From JAUIAI01 sp049680625 (GTDB lineage Bacteria; Pseudomonadota; Gammaproteobacteria; Burkholderiales; Burkholderiaceae_E), in the NCBI GenBank assembly GCA_049680625.1, contig JBAUID010000102.1, forward strand, positions 1-64,000: a DNA stretch of 64,000 nt, given 5' to 3'. Below are positions 25,654-34,709 of this stretch, one piece after another. A program made the position numbers and the translations under genes. Under the pieces are notes generated by a model that was given only the letters and a program-made list of their open reading frames with translations, made no database searches and had not been told where the DNA came from. Each line of letters begins with the position of its first letter. Position 1 is the stretch's first letter.

Positions 25654-26088
25654 TTAACTGGCTGGGTCTGGAATAACCGCGGTTGCCTCAATTTCGACAA
25701 GTGCTTTGTCTTCAATCAGGGCGGTAACCTGAACGGCAGTCATCGCCGGATAGCAAACCTTGCCGTCGGCACCTTTCATCAGAATTCGATAAGCAGTGCC
25801 CAGGGCCTTGCCGGCGGCCAGGTATTGTTTTTTGTCCGTGACATACCAGGTCATCCGTGCGATGTGTTCCGGACCACCCCCGGCTTGCGCCAGGACAGCG
25901 ACAATATTGCGTATCGCCTGTGCTGCCTGCCCGGTGAAGTCGTGATGCTCGAATTCACACTGAGCATTCCAGCCGATTTGACCAGCGATAAAGACCTGGG
26001 TGCCCCGGGCGGCAATGCCGTTGCTATAACCTTTGGGCGCTGCCCAATCGGGCGGTTGGAGACTGATCGGCAGTTGGGGTTTGTTCAT
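25654..26088 (-). CDS. RidA-family deaminase
   Basis: A 144-residue single-domain Rid (YjgF/UK114) protein; the family hydrolyses reactive enamine/imine intermediates. The signatures are VFIAGQIGWNAQ near the N-terminus, the helix AIRNIVAVLAQAGGGPEHIA, and ALVEIEATAVI at the end. The classic RidA arginine is not obvious, since the corresponding segment is KALVEIEATAV with a short C-terminus, so it may belong to another Rid subfamily. It lies between gcdH and a thioesterase gene, with short gaps, in a cluster that may process an amino-aromatic CoA compound. Confidence 0.85.
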   Translation of the reverse strand: MNKPQLPISLQPPDWAAPKGYSNGIAARGTQVFIAGQIGWNAQCEFEHHDFTGQAAQAIRNIVAVLAQAGGGPEHIARMTWYVTDKKQYLAAGKALGTAYRILMKGADGKVCYPAMTAVQVTALIEDKALVEIEATAVIPDPAS

Positions 26089-26096
26089 AGCGTCGC

Positions 26097-26516
26097 TTAA
26101 TCCTCTATTTGTTGCAGGAATTTTGTCATACCGGCCCGCAGATCGTCGGGCCAGGGACAGGCTTTACTGGTTTTTACGTCAACGCAGGCCAGTACCTGCG
26201 TTACTGACACGCGAATATCATTTCCGACACAGGCGCTGCGTTTCAGACGAACCGACTTGCCGCCAATTTTTTCCACTGCCAGTTTGAAGCTGACTATATC
26301 GCCAAGCCGGGACGGATTGGCAAAGTCGCATGTGATATGGACGGTGGGTACACCCAGCAACCGATTGTGGTGCAGGGTAGCGAAATCGCAGCCCAAAGCC
26401 TGGGCAAACCAGTCTTCAACGTGATCATTGAACAACACGAAATACTGCGGATAAAAAACAATGCCGGCTGGGTCGCAGTGGGCAAAGCGAATCAGGTAAT
26501 CGCGGGTGAATTCCAT
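26097..26516 (-). CDS. Hotdog-fold acyl-CoA thioesterase (4-hydroxybenzoyl-CoA type)
   Basis: A 139-residue hotdog protein. The start of the domain is RFAHCDPAGIVFYPQYF, where the aspartate matches the catalytic residue of 4-hydroxybenzoyl-CoA thioesterases, followed by a long helix and a beta-sheet. It ends eight bases before the RidA start. In this neighbourhood an aromatic or aliphatic acyl-CoA substrate is likely, but which one is not readable. Confidence 0.88.
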   Translation of the reverse strand: MEFTRDYLIRFAHCDPAGIVFYPQYFVLFNDHVEDWFAQALGCDFATLHHNRLLGVPTVHITCDFANPSRLGDIVSFKLAVEKIGGKSVRLKRSACVGNDIRVSVTQVLACVDVKTSKACPWPDDLRAGMTKFLQQIED

Positions 26517-26565
26517 GGTTCCAGGTTTTGCAGCGTTGCTTGAAGGTCAGGATTCAAAGTTGAAT

Positions 26566-27360
26566 TTACAGCTCGGTGCGGATATTCCACAGCTCTGGAA
26601 ACAAGACGATATCGAGCATACGCCGTAAATACGAAACCCCGGCGGTACCGCCGGTTCCGCGCTTGAATCCGATGATGCGTTCTACCGTGGTCACGTGTCG
26701 AAAACGCCACTGACGGAAGGCATCTTCGAGGTCAACCAGTTCTTCGGCCAGCTCGTACAAAGCCCATTGCTGTTGTGGATTTTTGTATATAGACAGCCAG
26801 GCAAGTTCTACCGACCGATTGGTCTCGCGCGGTTTGCTTACGTCCCGTTCCAGCTCACAGGCATCAATGGCGTATCCGCTTCGGCTGAGCAAGTGAAGCG
26901 TTTCGTCGTAAATCGACCGTTCGTTTAAGGCTGATTCGACTCGGGCGCGGATATCCGGGCGGTGGCTGTGAGGTTCCAGCATTGCCGCGTTTTTGTTGCC
27001 CAGCATAAATTCGAGAATACGGTACTGGTAAGACTGAAAACCCGACGAAGAGCCTAATGCCTCGCGCAGGTTACTGTATTCGGTTGGGGTCATGGTACTG
27101 AGCACTGCCCAGGCTTGAACCATTTGTTCCATGATGCGCGAAACACGCGCCAGAATTTTAAAAGCGCTGGCCATTTCTGAGCGGCGAATCGCGTCCCGGG
27201 CGATAGTCAGTTCATGCAGGGCCAGCTTCATCCATAACTCGCTGGTCTGATGCTGAATGATGAACAGCATTTCGTTTGAATCGGCCGAGCGCATGGACTG
27301 GGCGTTTAAGACTTCGTCCAGCTTCAGGTAGTCCCCGTAGCTCATGTCCTGTGTCGTCAT
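26566..27360 (-). CDS. kynA: Tryptophan 2,3-dioxygenase
   Basis: Opens the indole ring of tryptophan to N-formylkynurenine using haem. The 264-residue protein starts with MSYGDYLKLDEVLNAQ and has IIQHQTSELWMKLALHE, GFQSYQYRILEFMLGN, and the haem-ligand histidine in QWRFRHVTTVERIIGFKRGT. The C-terminus FPELWNIRTEL is the family's usual end. It diverges from the monooxygenase-reductase gene at 27524, 163 bases away, and leads a run of minus-strand genes. No kynureninase or formamidase gene is present here. Confidence 0.96.
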   Translation of the reverse strand: MTTQDMSYGDYLKLDEVLNAQSMRSADSNEMLFIIQHQTSELWMKLALHELTIARDAIRRSEMASAFKILARVSRIMEQMVQAWAVLSTMTPTEYSNLREALGSSSGFQSYQYRILEFMLGNKNAAMLEPHSHRPDIRARVESALNERSIYDETLHLLSRSGYAIDACELERDVSKPRETNRSVELAWLSIYKNPQQQWALYELAEELVDLEDAFRQWRFRHVTTVERIIGFKRGTGGTAGVSYLRRMLDIVLFPELWNIRTEL

Positions 27361-27427
27361 GGTGGTTGCTCTGTGGCCTTGAAGAGTATTTTTCCCGACT
27401 TTTCCTATCGCACGGCTCGGAAATTAC

Positions 27428-27439
27428 TTTAAGCTTAAA
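27428..27439. promoter_or_regulatory. 12-base palindrome in divergent intergenic region
   Basis: TTTAAGCTTAAA is a perfect palindrome in the AT-rich centre of the 163-base gap between divergent kynA and the aminobenzoyl-CoA monooxygenase gene. It could be an operator shared by both promoters. No regulator gene lies next to it. Confidence 0.3.
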
Positions 27440-27523
27440 CTAAATTCTAATTGTTGTGATCCGGAACCACGCCCCGGCACGAAACGCCGGACAGCGGCCG
27501 CCACGAATAAGGAGCAGGAACTT

Positions 27524-29866
27524 ATGCGAGTTGATGTGATTGGGGGAGGGCCGGCAGGCCTGTATTCGGCAATCCTGCTGAAAAAATCGTTTCCGGATGC
27601 GCAGATTGAAGTGGTTGAGCGTAACCAGCCCGATGATACCTTCGGTTTTGGTATCGTATTGTCCGACGAAACCCTCGGAAACCTGCAGCAAGCTGACCCA
27701 GAGTCACAGCAAGCTATCGCGGCCAGTTTTGCGTACTGGGACGACATCACCGTGCAATTCCGGGGTCAGCGGATGACGTCTTCGGGGCATGGGTTCTCGG
27801 GGCTTGGTCGCCTCGCTTTGCTGCAGATTTTGCAACAACGTGCGCGGGAACTCGGTGTAAGCATGCGGTTTGGTTGCGAAGACAGTGGTCTGGCTGCCCA
27901 CCGTGAGGCGGACCTTGTTATCGCGAGCGACGGTATCAACAGCATGATTCGTGACCAAAACGCAGAACACTTTGGTCCGTCAGTAAAAATGAAAAGTAAT
28001 CGGTTTGTCTGGCTGGGTGCGCGGATGACCTTACCCGGATTTTTCTATAGCTTTCGGGAACACGGCGGTGGTGTCTGGAATATGCATGCTTACCAGTACG
28101 GTCCGGGTGAGTGTACGGTCATTATCGAGACAACCAACGAGTGCTTTGCAGCCAGCGGCTTGTCACCAACCGATGAACAGGCAACTGCTGCCCTGGTGGC
28201 AGAAATTTTTGCGGACGACTTGAACGGTGCTGAACTGCTGATCAATCGGTCCCATTGGCGTCAGTTTCCCAATGTTCACTGTGATCACTGGCACCAACAA
28301 ATCGACAAGACCCAGGTTGTGTTGCTTGGTGATGCGGCCCATACCGCCCATTTTTCGATTGGCTCTGGCACGAAGCTGGCGTTGGAAGACGCTATTTCTC
28401 TGCACGGCGCTATTGCTTCTGTTGCTGAACAAAACGGGGGAGATCCTCTCGCCGATTTGCCCGGTGCGCTGGCTGCTTATGAGCAGACCCGTCGTGATGA
28501 AGCCGGTCGAATACAGCATTCGGCGAATGTGTCTTCAGTGTGGTTTGAAAACGTAAAGCGCTTCTGGAGCATGAATCCGATTCAGTTCAACGCGTCGATC
28601 CTGACTCGCAGTAAACAAATCACCTATGACAATCTTGCGATGCGTGATGCCGGTCTGGTGAAAGACATGACCCGCTGGTGGAATCAGGATCAGGCCAGGC
28701 AGCTTGGGTTGCAGCGGCCAAACAAAAAGGCGGACGATCAAAAATGGTTAGATACGCCGCCAATGTTCGCCCCGTTCCGACTGCGAGACTTGTGGCTGGA
28801 AAATCGAGTGGTTGTCTCTCCGATGGCTCAGTATCTGGCAAAAAACGGTGTGCCAAACGATTGGCACTTGATGCATTACGGTGCCCGCGCTGCCGGTGGT
28901 GCGGGACTGGTATTTACGGAAATGACGTGTCCGTCAGCTGACGCACGCATTACGCCAGGCTGTACGGGTTTGTGGAACGATGAGCAGATGTTGGCTTTTA
29001 AACGCATTGTCGATTTTGCCCATCACCATAGCGGGGCAAAATTGTGTATGCAGCTGGGCCATGCCGGTCGCAAAGGCTCAACGCAGATCGGATGGCAGCA
29101 AATGGATTACCCGCTCGAAGATCGACACTCCGATAAGAACTGGCCACTGATTTCGGCGTCGCCGATCGCCTACCGTGACGGCGTGAACCAGGTACCCCGC
29201 GAAATGACCCGGAATGATATGGACAGGGTCATCGACGATTTTGTGCAGGCCGCTCATCTGGCTGAACGAGCCGGTTTTGATATGCTGGAAATCCATATGG
29301 CTCATGGTTACCTGCTGGCCAGTTTTTTGTCACCGATTACCAATCGTCGCGCTGATGCTTACGGCGGTGACCTGGCCAGTCGTATGCGTTTCCCCCTCGA
29401 ACTGTTTAGCGCCGTACGCAAGGTCTGGCCCGCCGGCAAACCAATGAGTGCCCGATTGTCTGCAGTCGACTGGATGGAGGGTGGCCAAACGGTCGACGAT
29501 ACGGTTGCCGTGGCCACTGCTCTGAAAACCGCTGGTTGCGACCTGATCGATGTTTCATCAGGGCAAACCGACCCGGACAGTCGCCCCGTGTATGGCCGGA
29601 TGTATCAGGCGGGCTTTTCCGAACAAGTGCGTCTTGAAAGTGGCATGCCGACCATGGCAGTTGGTGCAATAAGCAGCGCAGACCAAGTGAACACTTTGCT
29701 GATATCTGGTCGGGCTGACCTGGTTGCGTTGGCCAGACCCCATCTGGCTAATCCGAATTTCACGGCACACGCAGCTGCGCAGTATCAATACGATGGTCTG
29801 GCCTGGCCGCGCCCGTACGAGACGGGGGCGCAACAACTGGCCACCCTGGTGGCGCGTCAGTCATAG
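27524..29866 (+). CDS. Bifunctional aromatic acyl-CoA monooxygenase/reductase (salicylyl-CoA 5-hydroxylase or 2-aminobenzoyl-CoA type)
   Basis: A 780-residue fusion of a flavoprotein hydroxylase (about 1-390) with an old-yellow-enzyme-type NADH:flavin oxidoreductase (about 405-775). The first part opens with VDVIGGGPAGLYSAILLKKS and has DLVIASDGINSMIR and LLGDAAHTAHFSIGSGT. The second has PFRLRDLWLENRVVVSPMAQ, LGHAGRKGS, and EIHMAHGYLLASFLSP. This architecture is known from salicylyl-CoA 5-hydroxylase and from 2-aminobenzoyl-CoA monooxygenase/reductase, which dearomatises the anthranilate CoA-ester. An AAGGAG site precedes the ATG. Divergence from kynA and the nearby RidA, thioesterase and gcdH favour the aminobenzoyl role, but no CoA ligase is in the window. 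Confidence 0.88.
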   Translation: MRVDVIGGGPAGLYSAILLKKSFPDAQIEVVERNQPDDTFGFGIVLSDETLGNLQQADPESQQAIAASFAYWDDITVQFRGQRMTSSGHGFSGLGRLALLQILQQRARELGVSMRFGCEDSGLAAHREADLVIASDGINSMIRDQNAEHFGPSVKMKSNRFVWLGARMTLPGFFYSFREHGGGVWNMHAYQYGPGECTVIIETTNECFAASGLSPTDEQATAALVAEIFADDLNGAELLINRSHWRQFPNVHCDHWHQQIDKTQVVLLGDAAHTAHFSIGSGTKLALEDAISLHGAIASVAEQNGGDPLADLPGALAAYEQTRRDEAGRIQHSANVSSVWFENVKRFWSMNPIQFNASILTRSKQITYDNLAMRDAGLVKDMTRWWNQDQARQLGLQRPNKKADDQKWLDTPPMFAPFRLRDLWLENRVVVSPMAQYLAKNGVPNDWHLMHYGARAAGGAGLVFTEMTCPSADARITPGCTGLWNDEQMLAFKRIVDFAHHHSGAKLCMQLGHAGRKGSTQIGWQQMDYPLEDRHSDKNWPLISASPIAYRDGVNQVPREMTRNDMDRVIDDFVQAAHLAERAGFDMLEIHMAHGYLLASFLSPITNRRADAYGGDLASRMRFPLELFSAVRKVWPAGKPMSARLSAVDWMEGGQTVDDTVAVATALKTAGCDLIDVSSGQTDPDSRPVYGRMYQAGFSEQVRLESGMPTMAVGAISSADQVNTLLISGRADLVALARPHLANPNFTAHAAAQYQYDGLAWPRPYETGAQQLATLVARQS

Positions 29867-29921
29867 GTGAGCCGTTATCATGTGTTAAATCAAGCTGTCT
29901 CAGATAACCAAGAGAGAGAAC

Positions 29922-31559
29922 ATGGCGGTCAAAAACGTAATCTTTATCATGCTCGATCAGCTGCGCTGGGACTGCTTGTCCTGCTCTGGTAACACTATTA
30001 TCGATACACCGAACATCGATAGTCTGGCGGCGCGGGGTATGCGCTTTACCCGAGCCTATGCCCAGGGAACCAGCTGCGGCAATTCGCGCGCATCGTTTTA
30101 TACCGGCCGCCATGTCCGGTCGCATGGCGCAACCTGGAACGATTGGCCGTTGCGGGTTGATGAGTGGGGAATTGCCGATCATATCGAGCCCACTGGCGCC
30201 AAGGTTGTGTTGATGGGTAAAACCCATATGAAACCCGATACGGCTGGCATCGCCCGGCTGGGCATTGACCCTGAATCAGAGCTGGCGATGGCGCTTGGTA
30301 ACGCCAGCTTTTTAAGCGGCGAGCATGATGACGGGCTGCATCCCCAAGGGCCGGCTGGGCGATATAACCCGAAAGAGCCGCGTTATAACCAGTGGCTTCG
30401 CGAGCAAGGTTTTGGCGGTGAAAACCCATGGTTCCAGTGGGCCAATGCTGCTGAAGATGAAAACGGCCGTTTGTTGTCTGGGTTTTTTATGGAGCACGCC
30501 CACCGTCCGGCCCGCCTGCCTGCTGAGTTCACTGAATCTGCCTATATGACAAGTCGGGCGATCGAGGCTATCGATGCCCTTGGTGACGATCCGTTTTTCT
30601 TGCACCTGTCATATATCAAGCCGCACTGGCCGTACATGGTGCCGGCGCCGTACCATGCGATGTATCGCGATGCTGATATTCCGGCGGCGGTTCGCAGTGA
30701 CGCCGAACGTGACAATGCGCATCCGGTGATTGCGGGTTACATGAGTAATCCGGTCGCCCGCTGTTTTGCTGACGATGCAAAGCGGCGCCATGTGTGGCCC
30801 GCTTATCTTGGGCTGATCAAACAAGTCGATGATGAAATTGGCCGCTTACTGGCGCACCTGAAGTTGAAGGGGTTGGACAGTAACACCATGATTGCCCTGT
30901 CCACTGACCACGGTGACTTTCTCGGCGATCACTGGCTGGGCGAAAAAGATGTTTTCTTTGACCAGGCGGCAAAGTTACCGCTAATTGTTGTCGACCCGTC
31001 GCCGGACGCTGATCTGACCCGTGGGCAGACTTGCGATGCGCTGACGGGGGCCATCGATTTGCTGCCAACCTTTGTTGAGAGTCTTGGTGGCAGCCCCGCC
31101 TGGCATTGGCTTGAAGGTCAGTCATTGGTAGATATTCTGCATGGCAAGCATTCGGGAACCGAGCGCGAAATTATTGTTGCCGAAGCAGACTATGCGCGAA
31201 TGCCGTTCTTTTCGCGGCTGGACCGAACTCTGGATAACTGCAACATGACCATGGCATACGATGGACGCTATAAATTATTTCATCATCCCGGGTTACCTTC
31301 CCAGCTATACGATTTGCAGGAAGACCCCCAGGAATTACACGATCTTGGCGGTGACCCGGGTTATGCCGCGGTTCGTGAACAATTAAAAGGTCAATTGCTC
31401 GACTGGAGCGCCAGCCTGAAGAACAGGGTGCCAGTCAGCGCCGAGATGATGAAAAAAAAGCAGGGCTTGTCTTTTCGGCAAGGCATTCTTATTGGGTTTT
31501 GGGCGAGTGAGGATGTACCTGCGGAGCGAAAAATCCCCGAACATTTAGGCTTTGCCTGA
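29922..31559 (+). CDS. Sulfatase/phosphonate monoester hydrolase-like enzyme with an unusual active-site motif
   Basis: A 545-residue alkaline-phosphatase-superfamily hydrolase. The metal-binding start IFIMLDQLRWDCLSC, KTHMKPD, and STDHGDFLGDHWLGEKD are conserved. The residue normally converted to formylglycine is Cys52, but the motif reads CGNSRASFYTGR, where sulfatases have C-x-(P/A)-S-R. The asparagine in place of proline or alanine may stop or slow formylglycine formation. No signal peptide is seen, so the enzyme is cytoplasmic. An AGAGAG ribosome site precedes the ATG. Its substrate is unknown; a phosphodiester, phosphonate or sulfate ester are all possible. Confidence 0.82.
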   Translation: MAVKNVIFIMLDQLRWDCLSCSGNTIIDTPNIDSLAARGMRFTRAYAQGTSCGNSRASFYTGRHVRSHGATWNDWPLRVDEWGIADHIEPTGAKVVLMGKTHMKPDTAGIARLGIDPESELAMALGNASFLSGEHDDGLHPQGPAGRYNPKEPRYNQWLREQGFGGENPWFQWANAAEDENGRLLSGFFMEHAHRPARLPAEFTESAYMTSRAIEAIDALGDDPFFLHLSYIKPHWPYMVPAPYHAMYRDADIPAAVRSDAERDNAHPVIAGYMSNPVARCFADDAKRRHVWPAYLGLIKQVDDEIGRLLAHLKLKGLDSNTMIALSTDHGDFLGDHWLGEKDVFFDQAAKLPLIVVDPSPDADLTRGQTCDALTGAIDLLPTFVESLGGSPAWHWLEGQSLVDILHGKHSGTEREIIVAEADYARMPFFSRLDRTLDNCNMTMAYDGRYKLFHHPGLPSQLYDLQEDPQELHDLGGDPGYAAVREQLKGQLLDWSASLKNRVPVSAEMMKKKQGLSFRQGILIGFWASEDVPAERKIPEHLGFA

Positions 31560-31618
31560 GCCAGTAATTTGCCGACCGGCTCAGACCCGGTTGCATATCA
31601 TTTCTAACGGAGACGATA

Positions 31619-32035
31619 ATGAGTAACAAGAAGAGTGGTGGCTGTTTGTGTGGTGCGATTCGCTACGAAGTCAGCTCACCCACCGACAAAATTGTTCAGT
31701 GCCATTGCCGCAACTGCCAGAAAATCTCTGGTGCCGGTGCCAGCGCCAACATCCTTGTAGACACTGATAAATTTAAGTACACCAGCGGGGAACCGAAAGT
31801 TTTTGTCGATACCGGTGACAGCGGTGTTCAATTAAACCGCGCGTTTTGCGGAAATTGCGGATCATCTCTGTTTTCGCAACGGCACAACATGATGAATAAA
31901 CTGGTGCTCAAAGCTGGCTCGCTTGATGACTCGTCGGATGCAAAAGTTGTGATGAATATCTGGCGACAAAGTGCTCGTCCGTGGGTCCTGACCGACCCTG
32001 AGGTATCAACCTTTGATCAGAACCGGCCCACATGA
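31619..32035 (+). CDS. GFA-family zinc protein (S-hydroxymethylglutathione synthase-like)
   Basis: A 138-residue single-domain GFA protein with the zinc cysteines in order: GGCLCGAIRYEV, CHCRNCQK and FCGNCGSSL. Family members bind zinc and some catalyse glutathione-formaldehyde adduct formation, though most have unknown function. A GGAGACG ribosome site precedes the ATG. It follows the sulfatase gene by 59 bases and converges on glpD, with 24 bases between stops. Confidence 0.88.
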   Translation: MSNKKSGGCLCGAIRYEVSSPTDKIVQCHCRNCQKISGAGASANILVDTDKFKYTSGEPKVFVDTGDSGVQLNRAFCGNCGSSLFSQRHNMMNKLVLKAGSLDDSSDAKVVMNIWRQSARPWVLTDPEVSTFDQNRPT

Positions 32036-32059
32036 CACATAGCCTGACTTAAACTCGAT

Positions 32060-33733
32060 TCAGACTTTTGCGGTTGCCGGCGCTGGGCTGGCGGCCAGTT
32101 GGTAGCCTTGGGCCAGTTGCCGGAACTGGGCAACCGATGTGTCAGCAGCAAACGACTGACCCAGCTCGTCGCGAAGTATCGACCCCACTTCGTGGGCAAC
32201 GGCGTTCGCCGCCGCAGCATCCAGGAATAGCAGTCTGGATCTTCTCGCGAGTACGTCTTCAACGGTCCGCGCGTACTGGTAGCGCGCAGCAAAGCGCACC
32301 ATGGCTTCGGTTAGTCCACCGGCCAATTCATTGCCAGCCCCGTCCAGGGCCAGAATGGTTTCAGCATCACTGCCGTATAAGTGCAAACCTGGTGGGTCGC
32401 TGATTGCGTGCCGATCGCCAGGGCCGGTGCCGCACAAGCGCAAATTAGTTGTGCTGGTAGAGCGGGGCGGTTGAACCAGCCCCGAAGTAATGCATTGCTC
32501 CAGCACATCCTGCGCCATTACGCGATAAGTCGTCCACTTCCCGCCGGTGACGGTAACCAGGCTGGACTGACCCACCAGGACAGTGTGCTCGCGTGACAAA
32601 CCTTTGGTGTTGTCACCGTCGTCATCCGGAGGCCTAACCAGTGGTCGTAAGCCAACCCAGACCGAGCGTACGTCGCTTGCGCTTGGTTTGCGGGCGAGAT
32701 AATTGCCAGCTTCATCGAGAATAAAGCGGATTTCTTCCGGAAAGGCATTCGGTTCACGGGTGATGTCGTCGCGGGGAGTGTCGGTAGTACCGAGAATCAC
32801 TTTGCCCAGCCACGGGACGGCGAACAACACCCGGCCGTCTGCCGTTTTTGGAACCAGCATTGCGTGCTTTCCTGGCAGAAAGCTGCTGTCTACCACCAGG
32901 TGGACCCCCTGGCTTGGGGCCACCATTTCGGAGGCTTCGCTGCGATCCATCCGGCGAATCGAGTCAACCCAGACGCCGGTAGCGTTGATGACGCACTTTG
33001 CCCGCACCTCGTGTTGGCCACCGCTTATCCGGTCGGTGACGACTGCCCCGGCAACCTTTTGTTTTTCGTGCAGCAAACCGGTTACTGCACAATGGTTGAC
33101 TACACACGCGCCCAGCGCTGAGGCAGTGCGCGCCAAAGCAATTGCCAGCCCGGCATCATCAAACTGACCGTCCCAGTATTCCACTGCGCCGGTCAGATTA
33201 TCGTCACGAACCCCGGGCATGCGTTTTTTTGTTTCAGCCTTGCTGAGGAAGGCTGTTTTCCCCAGTCCGGCCTTGCCTGCTAAAACATCGTAGGCCATTA
33301 AACCAGCGCCATAAAACCATTTGTCAAACAAGCGACCCCGGGCGCCGAACACTGGCATCAGGAATGGGATGGGCTGCGCCAGGTGGGGTGCGTTCTTCAT
33401 TAACGTCGTTCGTTCACGCAGAGCCTCCCGAACCAGCGCGATGTCTCCCTGCGCAAGATAGCGAACCCCACCGTGCAGCATTTTTGTTGCGCGAGAAGAA
33501 GTGCCTTTGGCAAAATCGTCTGATTCAACCAGTGCCACGGATAGTCCGCGGTTGGCCGCGTCAACGGCGACTCCCAGGCCGGTCGCGCCACCGCCGATAA
33601 CCAGTACATCGTATTGCGCAATCTGAGACAGGCGGGCCACGAGTACGACTCGATCATCAGCGGCGGTCCGTTGCCTGGGAGCGCCTTTAGCGTCTATGGC
33701 CCCCGAAGCGCGGGGCATGTCGGTCGCGTTCAA
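32060..33733 (-). CDS. glpD: Aerobic glycerol-3-phosphate dehydrogenase
   Basis: A 557-residue FAD enzyme that oxidises glycerol 3-phosphate to dihydroxyacetone phosphate and feeds electrons to quinone at the inner membrane. It shows VLVIGGGATGLGVAVDAANR, SSRATKMLHGGVRYLAQGD, and GKWTTYRVMAQDV typical of the family. It starts within the glpR stop (ATGA overlap), so glpR-glpD form one operon divergent from the glycerol importer genes. Its substrate would come from the GlpK product encoded at 41000. Confidence 0.96.
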   Translation of the reverse strand: MNATDMPRASGAIDAKGAPRQRTAADDRVVLVARLSQIAQYDVLVIGGGATGLGVAVDAANRGLSVALVESDDFAKGTSSRATKMLHGGVRYLAQGDIALVREALRERTTLMKNAPHLAQPIPFLMPVFGARGRLFDKWFYGAGLMAYDVLAGKAGLGKTAFLSKAETKKRMPGVRDDNLTGAVEYWDGQFDDAGLAIALARTASALGACVVNHCAVTGLLHEKQKVAGAVVTDRISGGQHEVRAKCVINATGVWVDSIRRMDRSEASEMVAPSQGVHLVVDSSFLPGKHAMLVPKTADGRVLFAVPWLGKVILGTTDTPRDDITREPNAFPEEIRFILDEAGNYLARKPSASDVRSVWVGLRPLVRPPDDDGDNTKGLSREHTVLVGQSSLVTVTGGKWTTYRVMAQDVLEQCITSGLVQPPRSTSTTNLRLCGTGPGDRHAISDPPGLHLYGSDAETILALDGAGNELAGGLTEAMVRFAARYQYARTVEDVLARRSRLLFLDAAAANAVAHEVGSILRDELGQSFAADTSVAQFRQLAQGYQLAASPAPATAKV

Positions 33734-34503
33734 CCCGGATCTCCTACAACTTCGACAGAAACGTTGTTGTCGGCGCAGGTTTGCATAAATGCGTCGGCCG
33801 GTTTTTTGTCGGTGACCAAGGTATCGACTTCAGCAATGTGGGCGATTCGAACTGGCGCCGAGCGTGAAAACTTCATGTTGTCTGCCACCAGTATCGAGCG
33901 TCGGCTCCCGGCCAGAATTGCCTTGGCAACGCTGACTTCGCGATAGTCGAAATCAAGCAGACTTCCGTCAGTGTCAATTGCACTAACCCCCATCACGGCA
34001 TAGTCGACCTTGAACTGACGGATGAATTCAACCGCAGCGTCACCGACAATGCCGCCGTCAGAATGTCTCAGGTTGCCGCCGGCAACAATGACATCAATTT
34101 GCGGGCAGGTTTGCAAGATGTTCACGACGTTGATGTTGTTCGTGATCACCATCAATCCAGTGTGGTTGCGCAATGCCGTGGCAACTTGTTCCGTAGTGGT
34201 GCCGATGTTGATCAGCAATGAACAATTATCCGGAATGAGCTGGGCAGTCCGGTGTCCGATCAGCGATTTAGCCCGCGGTTCAAGGGCCCGACGCGCTTCA
34301 TAGTCGACATTGGCTACGCCCGAGGTGAGCATCGCTCCCCCGTGATAGCGGCGCATCAGTCCTTGCTCACACAAGTCGTTTAAGTCCTTGCGGATGGTTT
34401 GTGGGGTAACGCGAAAGTGGGCGGCCAATCCGTCAACATCCACCCGCCCCGCCTTGCGGGCGAGTTGCACGATGTCGGATTGGCGTGGGCTAACGGCTTG
34501 CAT
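33730..34503 (-). CDS. glpR: DeoR-family repressor of the glycerol regulon
   Basis: A 257-residue DeoR-type regulator: N-terminal winged helix ending in FRVTPQTIRKDLNDLCEQGL, followed by RRYHGGAM, and the sugar-phosphate-binding isomerase-like domain with LLINIGTTTEQVA and ILVADNMKFSRSAPV. Glycerol 3-phosphate is the expected inducer, given the context. The ATG at 34503 is preferred because the alignment with GlpR begins there; upstream ATGs at 34530 and 34560 would add unsupported residues. It diverges from the glpV gene across 284 AT-rich bases and overlaps glpD by four. Confidence 0.9.
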   Translation of the reverse strand: MQAVSPRQSDIVQLARKAGRVDVDGLAAHFRVTPQTIRKDLNDLCEQGLMRRYHGGAMLTSGVANVDYEARRALEPRAKSLIGHRTAQLIPDNCSLLINIGTTTEQVATALRNHTGLMVITNNINVVNILQTCPQIDVIVAGGNLRHSDGGIVGDAAVEFIRQFKVDYAVMGVSAIDTDGSLLDFDYREVSVAKAILAGSRRSILVADNMKFSRSAPVRIAHIAEVDTLVTDKKPADAFMQTCADNNVSVEVVGDPG

Positions 34504-34709
34504 AATTTGGGTTCGTTTCAAGGTGCACATTATTTCGTGTTTGGTCGAATTTGAAAACACCTGAGATTGGTATTTAATGATTACCCTATTGTTCTGTATG
34601 TAAAATATCTACTAAATTATTGAAATTAATAAGAAAATAATTACTTTTTCTACAATTTTCTTATTGGAATCATAAATATTCGTCGATTTCATTTCCGGTG
34701 TTTAGATTA

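Noticed and set aside
30060..30100. Calling the sulfatase-like enzyme a dead pseudogene
   Set aside because: Frame, metal ligands and later motifs are intact over 545 residues; only one motif position is unusual.
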